Below, in pieces: positions 25,880 through 34,747 of a stretch of 46,499 bases of DNA (the first letter of the stretch is position 1; each line of letters opens with the position of its first letter). The notes beneath the pieces are model-generated. The model was not told the DNA's origin and ran no database searches. It was given only the letters and a program-made list of their open reading frames with translations. This stretch comes from Candidatus Acetothermia bacterium (GTDB lineage Bacteria > Bipolaricaulota > Bipolaricaulia > UBA7950), in assembly GCA_022684035.1 (NCBI GenBank), contig JAJHSB010000021.1, positions 1 to 46,499 on the forward strand, given 5' to 3'. The translations under genes and the position numbers were made by a program.

Positions 25880-26770
25880 TGTCAGCTTTCAGTCGGTGAG
25901 GAAAATCGGTGACCGCATATCCATCATGGGGCTTATCCAGACGCAGCCGGGCAAGATCGAGGGCGGTGAGATTCTCTACCGCCGGAACGGGAGCTTCACT
26001 TAAGCTTACCAGGCGCAATCCTAAAGGAAAGGAGTACCGCTCGATTCTCGGAAAAGAGATCGCCATAATCTTCCCGGAGCCGATGACCTCCTTGCACCCA
26101 GTTTATACGATTGGGAACAAGATCATAGAGGCGATCATCCGCCACTAGTGTATTGTCCCTAACGCTTCTTTACATTTTTATAGTGTCATTCCGCACTTGA
26201 TGCGGAATCCACTCTTCATTTTATCTAGATTCCCGCTCCCCGCTTAAGACCCCCTGCTTAAGCTCTGTAGGGGCAGACTCTGCGGGAACAAGCTTCGCGG
26301 GAATAACATAAATGCGCAAACTTATTTATGGGACAACACACTAGAAAAGATGGGAAAGAGCGAGGCCCGTAAGCGCGCGCAGTAGAGATGCTGGAGACAG
26401 TGGAGATCCCCTTACTCCGGCAGCGGATCGACGAATACCCTCACCAGCTCTCCGGCGAGATGCGTCAGCGCGCCATGATAGCCATGGCCCTCAGACCATC
26501 GCGGCTCAGGTGCTGCCCGTGATACAATAACCTCCGCAAGGAGTTCAAGACAACGATGATGTTGATCACGCATGACATGGGGGGGGTCATCGCCGCATGG
26601 CCGATAACGTGGTGGTTATGTACCTCGGGAAGATCGTTGAAGGATCGACTGTCAGGAATCTCTTCCACGACACCAAACACCCGTATACTCAGGGGCTGAT
26701 GAACTCGATCCCATCGCTCGCTACAAAAAGGCATCGCCTTCGGCAAGGTTTGCTTTCGGAGCAAGAGGCT
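25880..26770 (+). pseudogene. Decayed OppD/DppD-type transporter ATPase, interrupted by a MITE
   Basis: Fragments of an OppD-family ATPase occur in order but in different frames. GKSVT, the tail of Walker A, lies at 25900-25914. Next come SIMGLIQTQPGKIEGGEILYR and GKEIAIIFPEPMTSLHPVYTIG (Q-loop Gln replaced by Pro). A 192-bp insert follows, then [21 protein letters not shown] and the signature [16 protein letters not shown]. Sequence then jumps to [10 protein letters not shown], so the Walker B DEP region is deleted. ITHDMGG follows at a run of eight Gs, then ADNVVVMYLGKIVEG and HPYTQGLMNSIPS. With several frameshifts and lost catalytic motifs, it cannot make a working ATPase. Decay is real, not one sequencing error. 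Confidence 0.88.
26149..26340. mobile_element. MITE-like insertion in the oppD remnant
   Basis: A 192-bp non-coding element has 11-base terminal inverted repeats, TGTATTGTCCC (26149-26159) and GGGACAACACA (26330-26340), with one mismatch. It is flanked on both sides by CTAG (26145-26148 and 26341-26344), a 4-base target-site duplication. Removing it rejoins OppD-like coding on both sides. The interior holds a GTCATTCC palindromic core (26185 on) also found in the element at 27.3 kb. Confidence 0.75.
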
Positions 26771-26774
26771 TGCC

Positions 26775-27180
26775 ATGTCGGGTAAGCAATATGCGGAGGT
26801 TGATGTGACCACCGCCTCCCCGAAAGTGATGAAAGCGCTGCGCCGCGATATGCAGACCATCTTTCAAGATCCTTACTCCTCGTTGAACTCACGGATGACC
26901 GTAGGAGAGGGGCCATCGTGGGGGAACCGCTGGTCGTTGTCGTCTGCGAGGTGGCGCGGAGGAGTGAACGGGAGGATCGCGTGTGCCAACTGCTGGGCGC
27001 GGTAGGGCTGAAGCTGGACCACCTGAAGCGCTTTATCCGCACGAGTTTTCCGGTGGTCAGCGGCAGAGGCCCCCGGGTCGACCGGACCGTGAGGGAGGGA
27101 GCACTTCATCACCTGCCACCTGGCCGAGTCGCTTACCCTGCGGCCGATTCGGAAGGTTTGATCAGAAGTGGGGTTTAGTC
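26775..27180 (+). pseudogene. Decayed OppF/DppF-type transporter ATPase fragment
   Basis: Immediately after the oppD remnant, the sequence encodes VMKALRRDMQTIFQDPYSSLNSRMTVGE, a Q-loop region typical of OppF. The frame then shifts to LLGAVGLKLDHLKRF, and YPHEFSGGQRQR, the ABC signature, appears in a third frame at about 27038-27073. The Walker A end and everything after the signature, including Walker B, are missing. The N-terminus is fused to the shortened OppD tail, which suggests a deletion joined the two genes. It is non-functional. Confidence 0.85.
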
Positions 27181-27189
27181 ATTGTATCT

Positions 27190-27613
27190 ACTCAGGAGCC
27201 AGGAGCCAGAATTCAGGAGTCAGAATGAAAAGGGAACCAGCCAAGCCCCTGAATATGTCTTGAACTTGTCCCATAAGTCATCCCTGGACACAAGGAGGGG
27301 AAACATGAACTGGGCAATTGAGGCTTCGGCCTAACATGTTTAGGTGTCATTCCCGTGAAAACGGAAATCCATGACCAACAGGAAATAACTGGATTCCTGC
27401 TTCCGCAGGAATGACAAACTTAAAGAGTGATAATGATTTCCACTTGTTAACAGCATTCAACTTAACCCTTGTGTCCAGCGCCTCCACTTATGGGTAAGGA
27501 TAAGGAACATGTCAGGGGCAAGCATTTTCAAGACTTGACTGTCTGGCAAAAGGCTCATCAATTTACTTGATCCTCTATTCTGGATTCTGTCTCCTGTCTT
27601 CTGGCTCCTGAGT
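27190..27613. mobile_element. Nest of three inverted-repeat elements, one inside another
   Basis: Three pairs of inverted ends are nested. The outer pair is ACTCAGGAGCCAG (27190-27202) with CTGGCTCCTGAGT (27601-27613). The middle pair is CCCATAAGT plus GGACACAAGG (27270-27295) with CCTTGTGTCC plus ACTTATGGG (27467-27494). The inner pair is GTCATTCC (27346-27353) with GGAATGAC (27408-27415). No gene is encoded. Successive insertion of non-coding elements is the simplest reading. It lies between the converging dpp and hydrolase operons. Confidence 0.65.
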
Positions 27614-27682
27614 AGTTACGAAATTTCAAGGTTTTACGTCAGTTGTGGGAGCTGTCGGACCTGGGTCTAATAAAGCGGCAGT

Positions 27683-28788
27683 TCATTCCACAACGAACGA
27701 CTCCAGTGATGCCAGAAAGGAGGGATCAATCGTTGTTCCCAGTCCGGGTGAATTTGGCAGTTCGATCGTCCCGCCTGCACCGTAGGTCATTCCGCCGATC
27801 ACGGGGTCGAGCGTGAGGAGATGAGCGCTGTCAAGATCGGTGTAGCGGATATTAGGCCGCGCTGCGGCAAGGTGGGCAGCAGCAGTCAAACCGAGCCGTG
27901 TTTCACTCATGCAACCGATCATACACCACATTCCGGCCGCTTCCGCGATTGCATTGATCTTAAGAGCAACGTGGATTCCACCTGATTTTGCCAACTTAAT
28001 GTTCAGACAATCGCAGGCCGCGCCCGCAATCAACTTGTACGCATCGTGCTCGTCGAAGAGTGATTCATCGGCCATGATCGGGATCGTTGTCTCTAGAGCG
28101 ATCATGCGCATAGATTCAAAATCCCATGCTGCTACTGGCTGTTCACAGTATTGAATCCCCTTATCCTCCATCCCGCGCAGGGCCTGCAAAGCGCCGATCC
28201 GATCCCAACCCTGGTTGGCGTCAATACGAAGTGGTATCTGCGGGCCGAGCGCGGCGCGGATATGGCGGATACGTTCAATATCTTCCGCCACAGTCGTTCC
28301 CAGCTTCACCTTGATCGCCGGGATACCCTGCTCTTTATAAGCGATCGCCTCTTCCACCATCTTGCCCGGCGTATCGATCCCGATCGTGCGGTCGGTGATA
28401 AGTGTACGCTTGCTACCGGCAAGGAGTGCGTAAAGCGGCAGATCGGCTCTTTTACCGAGTATATCGTACAATGCCATGTCGAAGGCAGAGAGGATTGTCT
28501 TGTTACCGGTCATGTAAAACGGGTTAAGACCTGCAACGCCCCTTCGATGTCGTACGGATCTTGTCCAATAAGAAGCTTAGCCAGATCACGTGCGATCGCC
28601 AACGCGCTTCTCTGCGTCTCACCGACAATCGGAGTGAACGGACTAGCCTCCCCAATTCCGTAAATATCGCTGTCGGTCTCAATCTTGACAATAATGTTGT
28701 CGGCAGTATCTGTTGTACCGAGCGCAATCCGAAATCTCTTAATCAGGGGAATATCTGCTTTGTATACTGTAACGCGTCTTATCTGCAT
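27683..28788 (-). pseudogene. Dipeptide epimerase (enolase superfamily), split by a one-base frameshift
   Basis: Two overlapping frames make one protein of about 368 residues. The front part (28510-28788, 92 residues, from MQIRRVTVYKADIPL) has the capping-domain start and GIGEASPFTPIVGET. The rear part (27683-28513, from MTGNKTILSAFDMALYDILG) has the barrel with KVKLG, RIDANQGW, CEQPV, MADESL and NIKLAKSGG, so the two catalytic lysines and the metal Asp/Glu/Asp are all present. A missing base near 28515-28530 converts LNPFYMTGN into LTRFT and stop. The stop and the next ATG overlap (ATGA), so re-initiation could still yield two pieces. The family includes L-Ala-D/L-Glu epimerase (ykfB/ycjG). 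It is a recent lesion or a sequencing error. Confidence 0.85.
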
Positions 28789-28976
28789 TCTTCATCATCT
28801 CCTTTAGGTTTTTTGTTATGGTTATGAAGCTATCTTCACTCGCACTCGATAGGTTGGAAGCTTGTTCTATGACAAGAAACTCTCTTTACGAGACTCCATC
28901 TTTTTCCATGGTTAACGGCATGTTGTGAACCTACATGCACTTACGCCTGAGTTATTTTACAAGGAAATATCTTTTA

Positions 28977-29672
28977 TTATCGTTGCGCTGCGTTGATCAA
29001 CCCGGTAAAGAGTGCATTGGCTACGGGATCTTGCTCTCTCATCCGCTCAGGATGCCACTGAACACCCAGGACAAACTGATGCCGCGGATCTTCAATCGCC
29101 TCGATTATGCCGTCGTTTGCTTTTGCTGAGACGATGAGTCCTAGAGCGATCGTCTGCACTGCTTGGTGATGGAAGCTATTGACACGAATCGCTCTTTTCC
29201 CACTCAAGCGGCCGAGCAGAGATCCTTGTTCGATCTTCACCACGTGGGTGGGTTCGCCGGAAGAATGCTGATGGATCAATCTTCCTTCGACCTGCTCATG
29301 GAGTTCTTGATAGAGGGTGCCACCCAACGCAACATTTAACACTTGTATACCGCGACAGATTCCGAGGATCGGTTTACCCTGCGCTAAGGCTGCTTGGGTG
29401 AGTGAAAGCTCGAATCGATCGCGCAGCGGATCATCATAATGGAGCTTATATCGCGGATCTTCGTTATAGTGCTGCGGATCGAGGTCACCTCCGCCGGCAA
29501 GGAGCAATCCGTCGAGTCGCGTTATGATCGCTTCTGTGCTCTTACTGATCGGCGGTAAGATAACCGGGATGCCGCCGCATTGCTCGATAGCAGTAATATA
29601 ATTACTCCTTTGTCGATACCAACCCTCTTTCACATCGACGCTAGCCGTTATACCGATGATGGGATATGTCAT
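28977..29672 (-). CDS. Gamma-glutamyl hydrolase-like class I amidotransferase (peptidase C26)
   Basis: This 231-residue PuuD-like protein belongs to the family that hydrolyses gamma-glutamyl bonds. It has PIIGITAS at the start, the LLLAGGGDLDPQHY loop, the nucleophile Cys106 in PILGICRGIQVLNV, NSFHHQAVQ, and the His-Glu pair in VLGVQWHPERM. The length is normal. AAGGAG lies about 8 bases before the ATG. It sits between alanine racemase and the epimerase. A role in opening gamma-D-glutamyl links of peptidoglycan peptides is attractive but only inferred. Confidence 0.9.
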   Translation of the reverse strand: MTYPIIGITASVDVKEGWYRQRSNYITAIEQCGGIPVILPPISKSTEAIITRLDGLLLAGGGDLDPQHYNEDPRYKLHYDDPLRDRFELSLTQAALAQGKPILGICRGIQVLNVALGGTLYQELHEQVEGRLIHQHSSGEPTHVVKIEQGSLLGRLSGKRAIRVNSFHHQAVQTIALGLIVSAKANDGIIEAIEDPRHQFVLGVQWHPERMREQDPVANALFTGLINAAQR

Positions 29673-30086
29673 ATGTACTTTTCTCCTTGATAGTTAGCTT
29701 GACATTGTCACATTTCCATGTCATTGCGAGGAGCGCAAGCGGTTGCAAGGCGTAGCCGAAGCAAACTCAGAGCGAGATTCCTCGCTTACGCTCGGAACAA
29801 GCTCCGCAATCTCTAATGAAGGGATTGCTTCGCTGCCCCTTCGCTACGCTCAGGGCTTCGGCTCGCAATGACAGAAAGAAATTCATCGGTTACCACCTAA
29901 TCTGACAATGTCAAGTTAGAATACTGTTTAAAAGTAAGCTTTAAGTAAACCTGTCGTTACTTCAGAGGTAAAGTTCCGATTGAAAGTACTTGTGAAATAA
30001 ACCGAGCATCCGGGATCGTCCCTGACCCTGAAAAGGTGCACGGTAGGGGCGGATTTCAAGCATGTCCCTACATGGAAAACCGAACG
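29673..30086. other. Spacer between alr and the C26 gene
   Basis: It contains the nested repeat copy R5 (29699-29914) and a GTAGGGGCGGATTTCAAGCATGTCCCTAC fragment near 30043 that can fold on itself. No gene is seen. The gap breaks the otherwise tight operon, so a separate promoter for the C26 and epimerase genes may exist. I found none that is convincing. Confidence 0.5.
29699..29914. repeat. Repeat copy R5, inside an outer inverted repeat
   Basis: The TCATTGCGAG-family element spans GTCATTGCGAG (29720-29730) to CTCGCAATGAC (29862-29872). It is enclosed by an outer pair, TTGACATTGTCA (29699-29710) and TGACAATGTCAA (29903-29914), which are exact inverses. Either R5 inserted in a larger palindromic element, or both belong to one composite unit. 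Confidence 0.7.
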
Positions 30087-31205
30087 TTACACATAGACTC
30101 GCTCCACCTGTTTACAGAGTGGAATGAGAATATCGTTCATTCCCACACCGGCTCGCTCTCCCTGCTCGTGCGCCGGCAGTCGTGGACCGATCACTTCGAC
30201 CTTATCGCCTACTTTTGCGGCAATGCCTGTTACATCGATCATCGTGTGATCTAAGCAAATCCGCCCCACAATCGGTACTTCCTTCCCATTGACAATCACC
30301 AGTCCGCGGTTAGAGAGGCTGCGGTGGAATCCGCTGCCGAAACCGAGCGGCAAGACAGCAATTTTACGCACCGAGTCTGTCTGATAGGTGCGACCATAAC
30401 TAATATAGCTTCCCTTTGGTAGTTCGCGCAGAGCGATGATCGCAGTGCTGACCGTGGCGATCGGTCTGATCTCCTCAGCCCAGGTCCCCTCTGCCGGTAC
30501 CTCAGGATAACCGTAGAAGGTTGCTCCGATTCGCACCATATTGTAGTACCCACTCATAGTCTCAGGATATTCAAGGAGGCATGGTGAACTGCCGATATGG
30601 CGCAATGGTGGAAGAATCCCTTCTTTATCCAACTGTGCAAGCGCTCGGTTCAATTTTTCGATCTGCTCGGCTGTGTACTGTCGATCATCAGGGGCAAGCG
30701 AATCAGAGACCGCGAAGTGGCTGAAGATCCCTTCGATCTGCAGATGCGAAAACCGTTGAAGCTCACGAAAGAAGGGAACGGTCTGCTTAGGGAAGATCCC
30801 AAATCGTCCCAATCCAGTATCAACGACTACATGCACAATTGCGCGTCTTTGTTGTGCCTCTGCTTCCCGGTCGAGTTGAGCGGCAAAATCAAGATCAGCA
30901 ATGGTGATTGAGGCCTGAAAAGAGACGAGAGGAGCGATATCCTCGCGGCGGGACAGCCCCAGCACGAGGATTGGCAACTTGATCCCCTCGCGGCGTAGTC
31001 TCTCCACTTCAAAGACGTCGGCCACTCCCAATTGATCCACTCCCTCGCGTTGTGCGATTTGCGCGATCTCAATCAGTCCGTGGCCATAGGCGTCACGTTT
31101 TACTACCGACATTATCTTGACCTGTACTGGTATATTCTGCCGCACCAACCTGATGTTACGTGCCAGCTGTCCAAGATCAATTTTAGCTTGTGCCATTGCT
31201 TCCAT
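30087..31205 (-). CDS. alr: Alanine racemase family protein
   Basis: This 372-residue PLP fold III enzyme interconverts L- and D-alanine. The PLP lysine is Lys36 in SVVKRDAYGHG; the residue after Lys is Arg where Ala is usual. The catalytic tyrosine region is ISYGRTYQ near residue 270. VDTGLGRFG and GRICLDHTMIDVT are present. The LPLGFGSGFHR block differs from the usual GYADGYPR, and LDHTM replaces MDQxM. These changes suggest a distant or broader-specificity racemase. GGGGGT lies 6 bases before the ATG. It lies within the peptide-degradation operon, so a catabolic or recycling role is as likely as a cell-wall role. Confidence 0.88.
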   Translation of the reverse strand: MEAMAQAKIDLGQLARNIRLVRQNIPVQVKIMSVVKRDAYGHGLIEIAQIAQREGVDQLGVADVFEVERLRREGIKLPILVLGLSRREDIAPLVSFQASITIADLDFAAQLDREAEAQQRRAIVHVVVDTGLGRFGIFPKQTVPFFRELQRFSHLQIEGIFSHFAVSDSLAPDDRQYTAEQIEKLNRALAQLDKEGILPPLRHIGSSPCLLEYPETMSGYYNMVRIGATFYGYPEVPAEGTWAEEIRPIATVSTAIIALRELPKGSYISYGRTYQTDSVRKIAVLPLGFGSGFHRSLSNRGLVIVNGKEVPIVGRICLDHTMIDVTGIAAKVGDKVEVIGPRLPAHEQGERAGVGMNDILIPLCKQVERVYV

Positions 31206-31216
31206 CGAAATACCCC

Positions 31217-32788
31217 CTAATTATGGGTGAGAACGCGACCGGCAAGTTTGTTTGTATGCTGTCCGTTTGCGATCACTATCGTGCCATTCACCAGTACATA
31301 TTCTATCCCTGCTGGGTAGCGATGCGGATTGATATAATCAGCGTTGTCGCGCACAGTCTGGGGATTAAAGATTACAATATCTGCCTGCATCTTCTCTGCG
31401 ATCCGCCCGCGATCATAAAGTCCTAATTTCTCGGCCGGTAATGCGGTCATCTTCCTGATCGCTTCTTCCATTGCGAGTACCTTCTCTTCACGTGCATATT
31501 TACCGAGCACACGCGGAAAGGTGCCATAGCTGCGCGGATGAGGCTTACCACGATGTAATACCCCATACGTTGCCAAGGCGCTCCCGTCAGAACCGATCAT
31601 TACAGCAGAATGTTTCATTACGAAGCGAACATCTGTTTCGGACATCGCGAAATTGACGATCCCAACCGTTGCCTCTTCGGCAATGAGCAGATCAAAGAGC
31701 GTATTATACGGGTCGTTACCTTGCCGATCAGCCAACTCTTGCAGTCTCATTCCCTCGTAGTCTTTATTTATTTTGCAATAGGCTATCTGAATATCGTTCC
31801 AGTAACCATCCGGCTTTACCATCTCGTGGCGCAGCCGCTGTCGCACTGCTGGATCACGCAGTCGCTTCAGCAAGCCTACCTTACCATCCACGTGCATCCA
31901 GCCAGGAAGCGACGCAGAGAGCGCATTACTGGCAGCAATATAGGGGTACTGATCAGCCGTGACATCGAGCCCGTTAGCGCGAGCACGGTCGATCAACTCT
32001 AACGACTGGACGACTTTTCCCCAATTCTCTTTACCAGTCGCCTTATGATGGGCAAGCTGCACTGCGATCCCCGCCTCTTTGCCGATTCTGATCGCCTCGC
32101 TCACTGCATCGAGTAGTGTCTTTCCCTCGCCCCTTATATGCGAGGAGTAGATACCGCCGCACTCGGCAACGACCTTGCTAAGTTCAATCAGCTCTTCGGT
32201 GTCGGCGTAAGAACTCGGAGGATAGATCAGACCAGTAGAGAGGCCCCACGCACCCTCTTCCATCGCCTGCACGATCAACTCTTTCATCGCCGCAAGCTCA
32301 ACCTGAGTGGGAGCGCGATTGTTAAACCCCATCACCGCCGCCCGGATCGTCCCATGGCCGATCAGCGGGACGACGTTTAATGCGATCCCTTGTCGCTGCA
32401 AACGGGTAAGGTAGTCTCCCATTGACAGCCAATCCCATTCCAATGCCAGTGCCTCCAAATCCATCTGTTCCTTGAGCAGATGGAGAGTCTCCTCTTTCAC
32501 TGGGGCGGCAGATGCGCCGCATTGACCGATTACTTCTGTGGTTACCCCTTGTCTGATCTTGCTTTCGGCCTGCGGATTGACCAGCAACGGAAAATCAGAA
32601 TGAGAGTGCATATCAATGAATCCAGGCGCAACTGCCAGTCCAGTGGCATCGATAACCTCAACTGCAGCAGTAGTCTCCAATTTCCGTACTGTTTTGATCC
32701 GATCTCTGTTAATTCCGATATCGACTCGCCGCGGTGGAGCACCACTGCCATCAAAGACCTGTCCGCCTGTAATAATGATGTCGAACAT
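31217..32788 (-). CDS. N-acyl-D-amino-acid deacylase (D-aminoacylase), copy 2
   Basis: This 523-residue amidohydrolase is closely related to copy 1 at 24.0-25.6 kb. It keeps MFDIIITGGQVFDGSG, the HxH metal motif in DMHSHSD, GQCGASAAP (Cys ligand), SSHIRGE, LAHHKATGKENWGK and MIGSDGSA. I use the second of two adjacent ATGs (32786-32788), because GAGGAGG is too close to the first. Only 11 bases separate it from alr. Its neighbours are D-aminoacylase-like copy 3, M55 aminopeptidase and racemase. Together they suggest release and conversion of D-amino acids. Confidence 0.93.
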   Translation of the reverse strand: MFDIIITGGQVFDGSGAPPRRVDIGINRDRIKTVRKLETTAAVEVIDATGLAVAPGFIDMHSHSDFPLLVNPQAESKIRQGVTTEVIGQCGASAAPVKEETLHLLKEQMDLEALALEWDWLSMGDYLTRLQRQGIALNVVPLIGHGTIRAAVMGFNNRAPTQVELAAMKELIVQAMEEGAWGLSTGLIYPPSSYADTEELIELSKVVAECGGIYSSHIRGEGKTLLDAVSEAIRIGKEAGIAVQLAHHKATGKENWGKVVQSLELIDRARANGLDVTADQYPYIAASNALSASLPGWMHVDGKVGLLKRLRDPAVRQRLRHEMVKPDGYWNDIQIAYCKINKDYEGMRLQELADRQGNDPYNTLFDLLIAEEATVGIVNFAMSETDVRFVMKHSAVMIGSDGSALATYGVLHRGKPHPRSYGTFPRVLGKYAREEKVLAMEEAIRKMTALPAEKLGLYDRGRIAEKMQADIVIFNPQTVRDNADYINPHRYPAGIEYVLVNGTIVIANGQHTNKLAGRVLTHN

Positions 32789-32899
32789 CATTCCTCCTCG
32801 TTTTAACTAGATATTGTCAAGCTGTTAACTGCTTGACTGCATTGCGCGAAATCGTATCAATATCCACCCGGTGAAGCGACTATTCCATCGGGCAAGGAC

Positions 32900-34696
32900 T
32901 CATTGCGCAGAGTAAGCTTTCTCGCTTAATTTTCGCCGCAGCACTTTTCCTGGTCTGGCCTTGGTCTCTTTTCTGTCTTCAACTACAATCTCACCGTTGA
33001 CGATGACGTATTTAATTCCTTGTGGATATTGCCTGGGCTCAAGCGCATCTTCGCTTTCGCGGATCATGGCTCGATTGAATACAATGATATCCGCATAGGC
33101 ACCGATTCGCAATAATCCCCGTTCGATCAGACCGAAACGCTGTGCTGGTACGTATGTTGCTTTATTAATCGCCTCCTCAAGGCTCATAATCCTTAGCTCG
33201 TTGACGAATCTTCGTAGGTACCTTGGGAATCCTCCATAGGTATTTGGATGAGGCATATAGTAGGGCGGGTGTTTCGTCTGCCAGTCCGTGTCAAAGGCGT
33301 ATGTATCCAAACCGACCATTGCCTTTGGGTGCTTGAGGAAGGCTATTACTGCCTCCTCGCGCATAAATGTAGATTGCATTTTAGCTGTCGGATCTTGCAT
33401 GATCACTGTAAAGAGAGTATTGAGTGGATCCGTATCGTCTCTCCTGGCGATCTCTCCGATCGTCTTTTGCTCATACTCTTTTATCTTGCAGCAGACAAGG
33501 ATCAGTCGATCCATCCAATAAGGATTCACTGCGGGATTGAGCGATGACCACTTGCCAGAGGTGATTATCTCTCTTATCTCCTCTTGGAAATCCTTTGCCT
33601 TAAGAGATTTGGCTAATTGCTTTGCTGATCCGAGCTCCCGTAACCACGGCGCGAGAGTAGCGACTAGGTCGGTTGCAGTCAGAGTCCCACCAGTCGTATT
33701 TGGAATGACGTCGAAAGCAATGTCGACCCCGTTCTCACTCGCTTCGTCAATGACTTTCAGGGTTGCTGCGGCAATCGCTTCTACTATTTGCGGTGGTGGT
33801 GATGGATCAACTCGATAGCCGGAAAGCAGGTGCGATATCTGCACTGGAATTCCGGCTCGTTTGCCGATCTCTATCGCCTCGGTCAGACCGGTAATCCCGC
33901 TTGCCGGTGAGTGTGCTTTAAGAGTAGTTTTGCGACAATGGGTAACATAGATTCCCCCATACTCGCTTACCACTTTTGCTATTACTACTAACTCTTCTGT
34001 ATCAGCGTATCTCCCGAGGATATAATCCAGACCGGTTGAGAGGCCGAACGCACCCGCCTCCATCGCTTCGACAATCATCCGTTTTATCTTGTCCAATTCA
34101 TTGGCGGTCGGCTTACGCGCGTAATCCGTTCCCATCGCCTCCGTCCTGATCGTGTTGTGACCAACGAGCGGCACATGGTTGACTGATAGTCCTGTCCGCT
34201 CAAGTCGGGCTAAGAACTCTCTAAAGGTTCGCCAGTCGACATCAAGCCCGTAGAGTTCTTTGGCTTTAGGTTTAAAATCCTTCAGTGGGATGATCTCTTT
34301 GCTTTGGTATTTGAATGGTTTAAGCTCGTATATTGCATCGAGGTCCCAGAACATGTTGAGCGGCCAGTAATTCTCCATCGGAGCCGCGGTGTTGCCGCAA
34401 TTTCCTCCAATCGTCGTTGTGACCCCCTGCATAACGAAGCTAGGAGCTGTCGGATAGAGAAGCAGAGTCTTATCGGCATGGGAGTGGGCATCGATGAAAC
34501 CGGGAGAGATCACCAAGCCTTCTGCATCGATGATCCTGTCGTAATCCTCAGTTGCGATTTTACCTATCTCGACGATACGTTCACCGCTGATCGCTATCGA
34601 CCCATTAAATGCCGGTCTGCCCGAGCCGTCGACGATCATTCCATCTTTGATTAACAGGGTTCCTTTTGCTTTACCTTCACGATTGCCATTCACCAA
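32900..34696 (-). CDS. D-aminoacylase-family amidohydrolase, divergent copy 3
   Basis: A 598-residue member of the same amidohydrolase family, longer and clearly diverged from copies 1 and 2. It has GMIVDGSGRPAFNG, HxH in DAHSHAD, GNCGNTAAP and THCRKT. SHLL replaces SHHK, and VGLDTYAF replaces IGSDG, so parts of the metal and substrate site differ. An extra segment at about 120-160 (WDLDAIYELKPFKY region) is absent from the others. The start is TTG (34694-34696) or GTG (34691-34693), behind AAGGAGGAC at 34701-34709; the longer frame begins inside the Shine-Dalgarno region. The substrate is unknown. Confidence 0.86.
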   Translation of the reverse strand: MVNGNREGKAKGTLLIKDGMIVDGSGRPAFNGSIAISGERIVEIGKIATEDYDRIIDAEGLVISPGFIDAHSHADKTLLLYPTAPSFVMQGVTTTIGGNCGNTAAPMENYWPLNMFWDLDAIYELKPFKYQSKEIIPLKDFKPKAKELYGLDVDWRTFREFLARLERTGLSVNHVPLVGHNTIRTEAMGTDYARKPTANELDKIKRMIVEAMEAGAFGLSTGLDYILGRYADTEELVVIAKVVSEYGGIYVTHCRKTTLKAHSPASGITGLTEAIEIGKRAGIPVQISHLLSGYRVDPSPPPQIVEAIAAATLKVIDEASENGVDIAFDVIPNTTGGTLTATDLVATLAPWLRELGSAKQLAKSLKAKDFQEEIREIITSGKWSSLNPAVNPYWMDRLILVCCKIKEYEQKTIGEIARRDDTDPLNTLFTVIMQDPTAKMQSTFMREEAVIAFLKHPKAMVGLDTYAFDTDWQTKHPPYYMPHPNTYGGFPRYLRRFVNELRIMSLEEAINKATYVPAQRFGLIERGLLRIGAYADIIVFNRAMIRESEDALEPRQYPQGIKYVIVNGEIVVEDRKETKARPGKVLRRKLSEKAYSAQ

Positions 34697-34747
34697 TATC
34701 GTCCTCCTTCCTCGCAATGGTCTTTATTTCAGGCAACGCACCTCTCG

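Noticed and set aside
27190-27613. CRISPR-like array
   Set aside because: The repeats are inverted and concentric, not direct and evenly spaced, and there are no cas genes.
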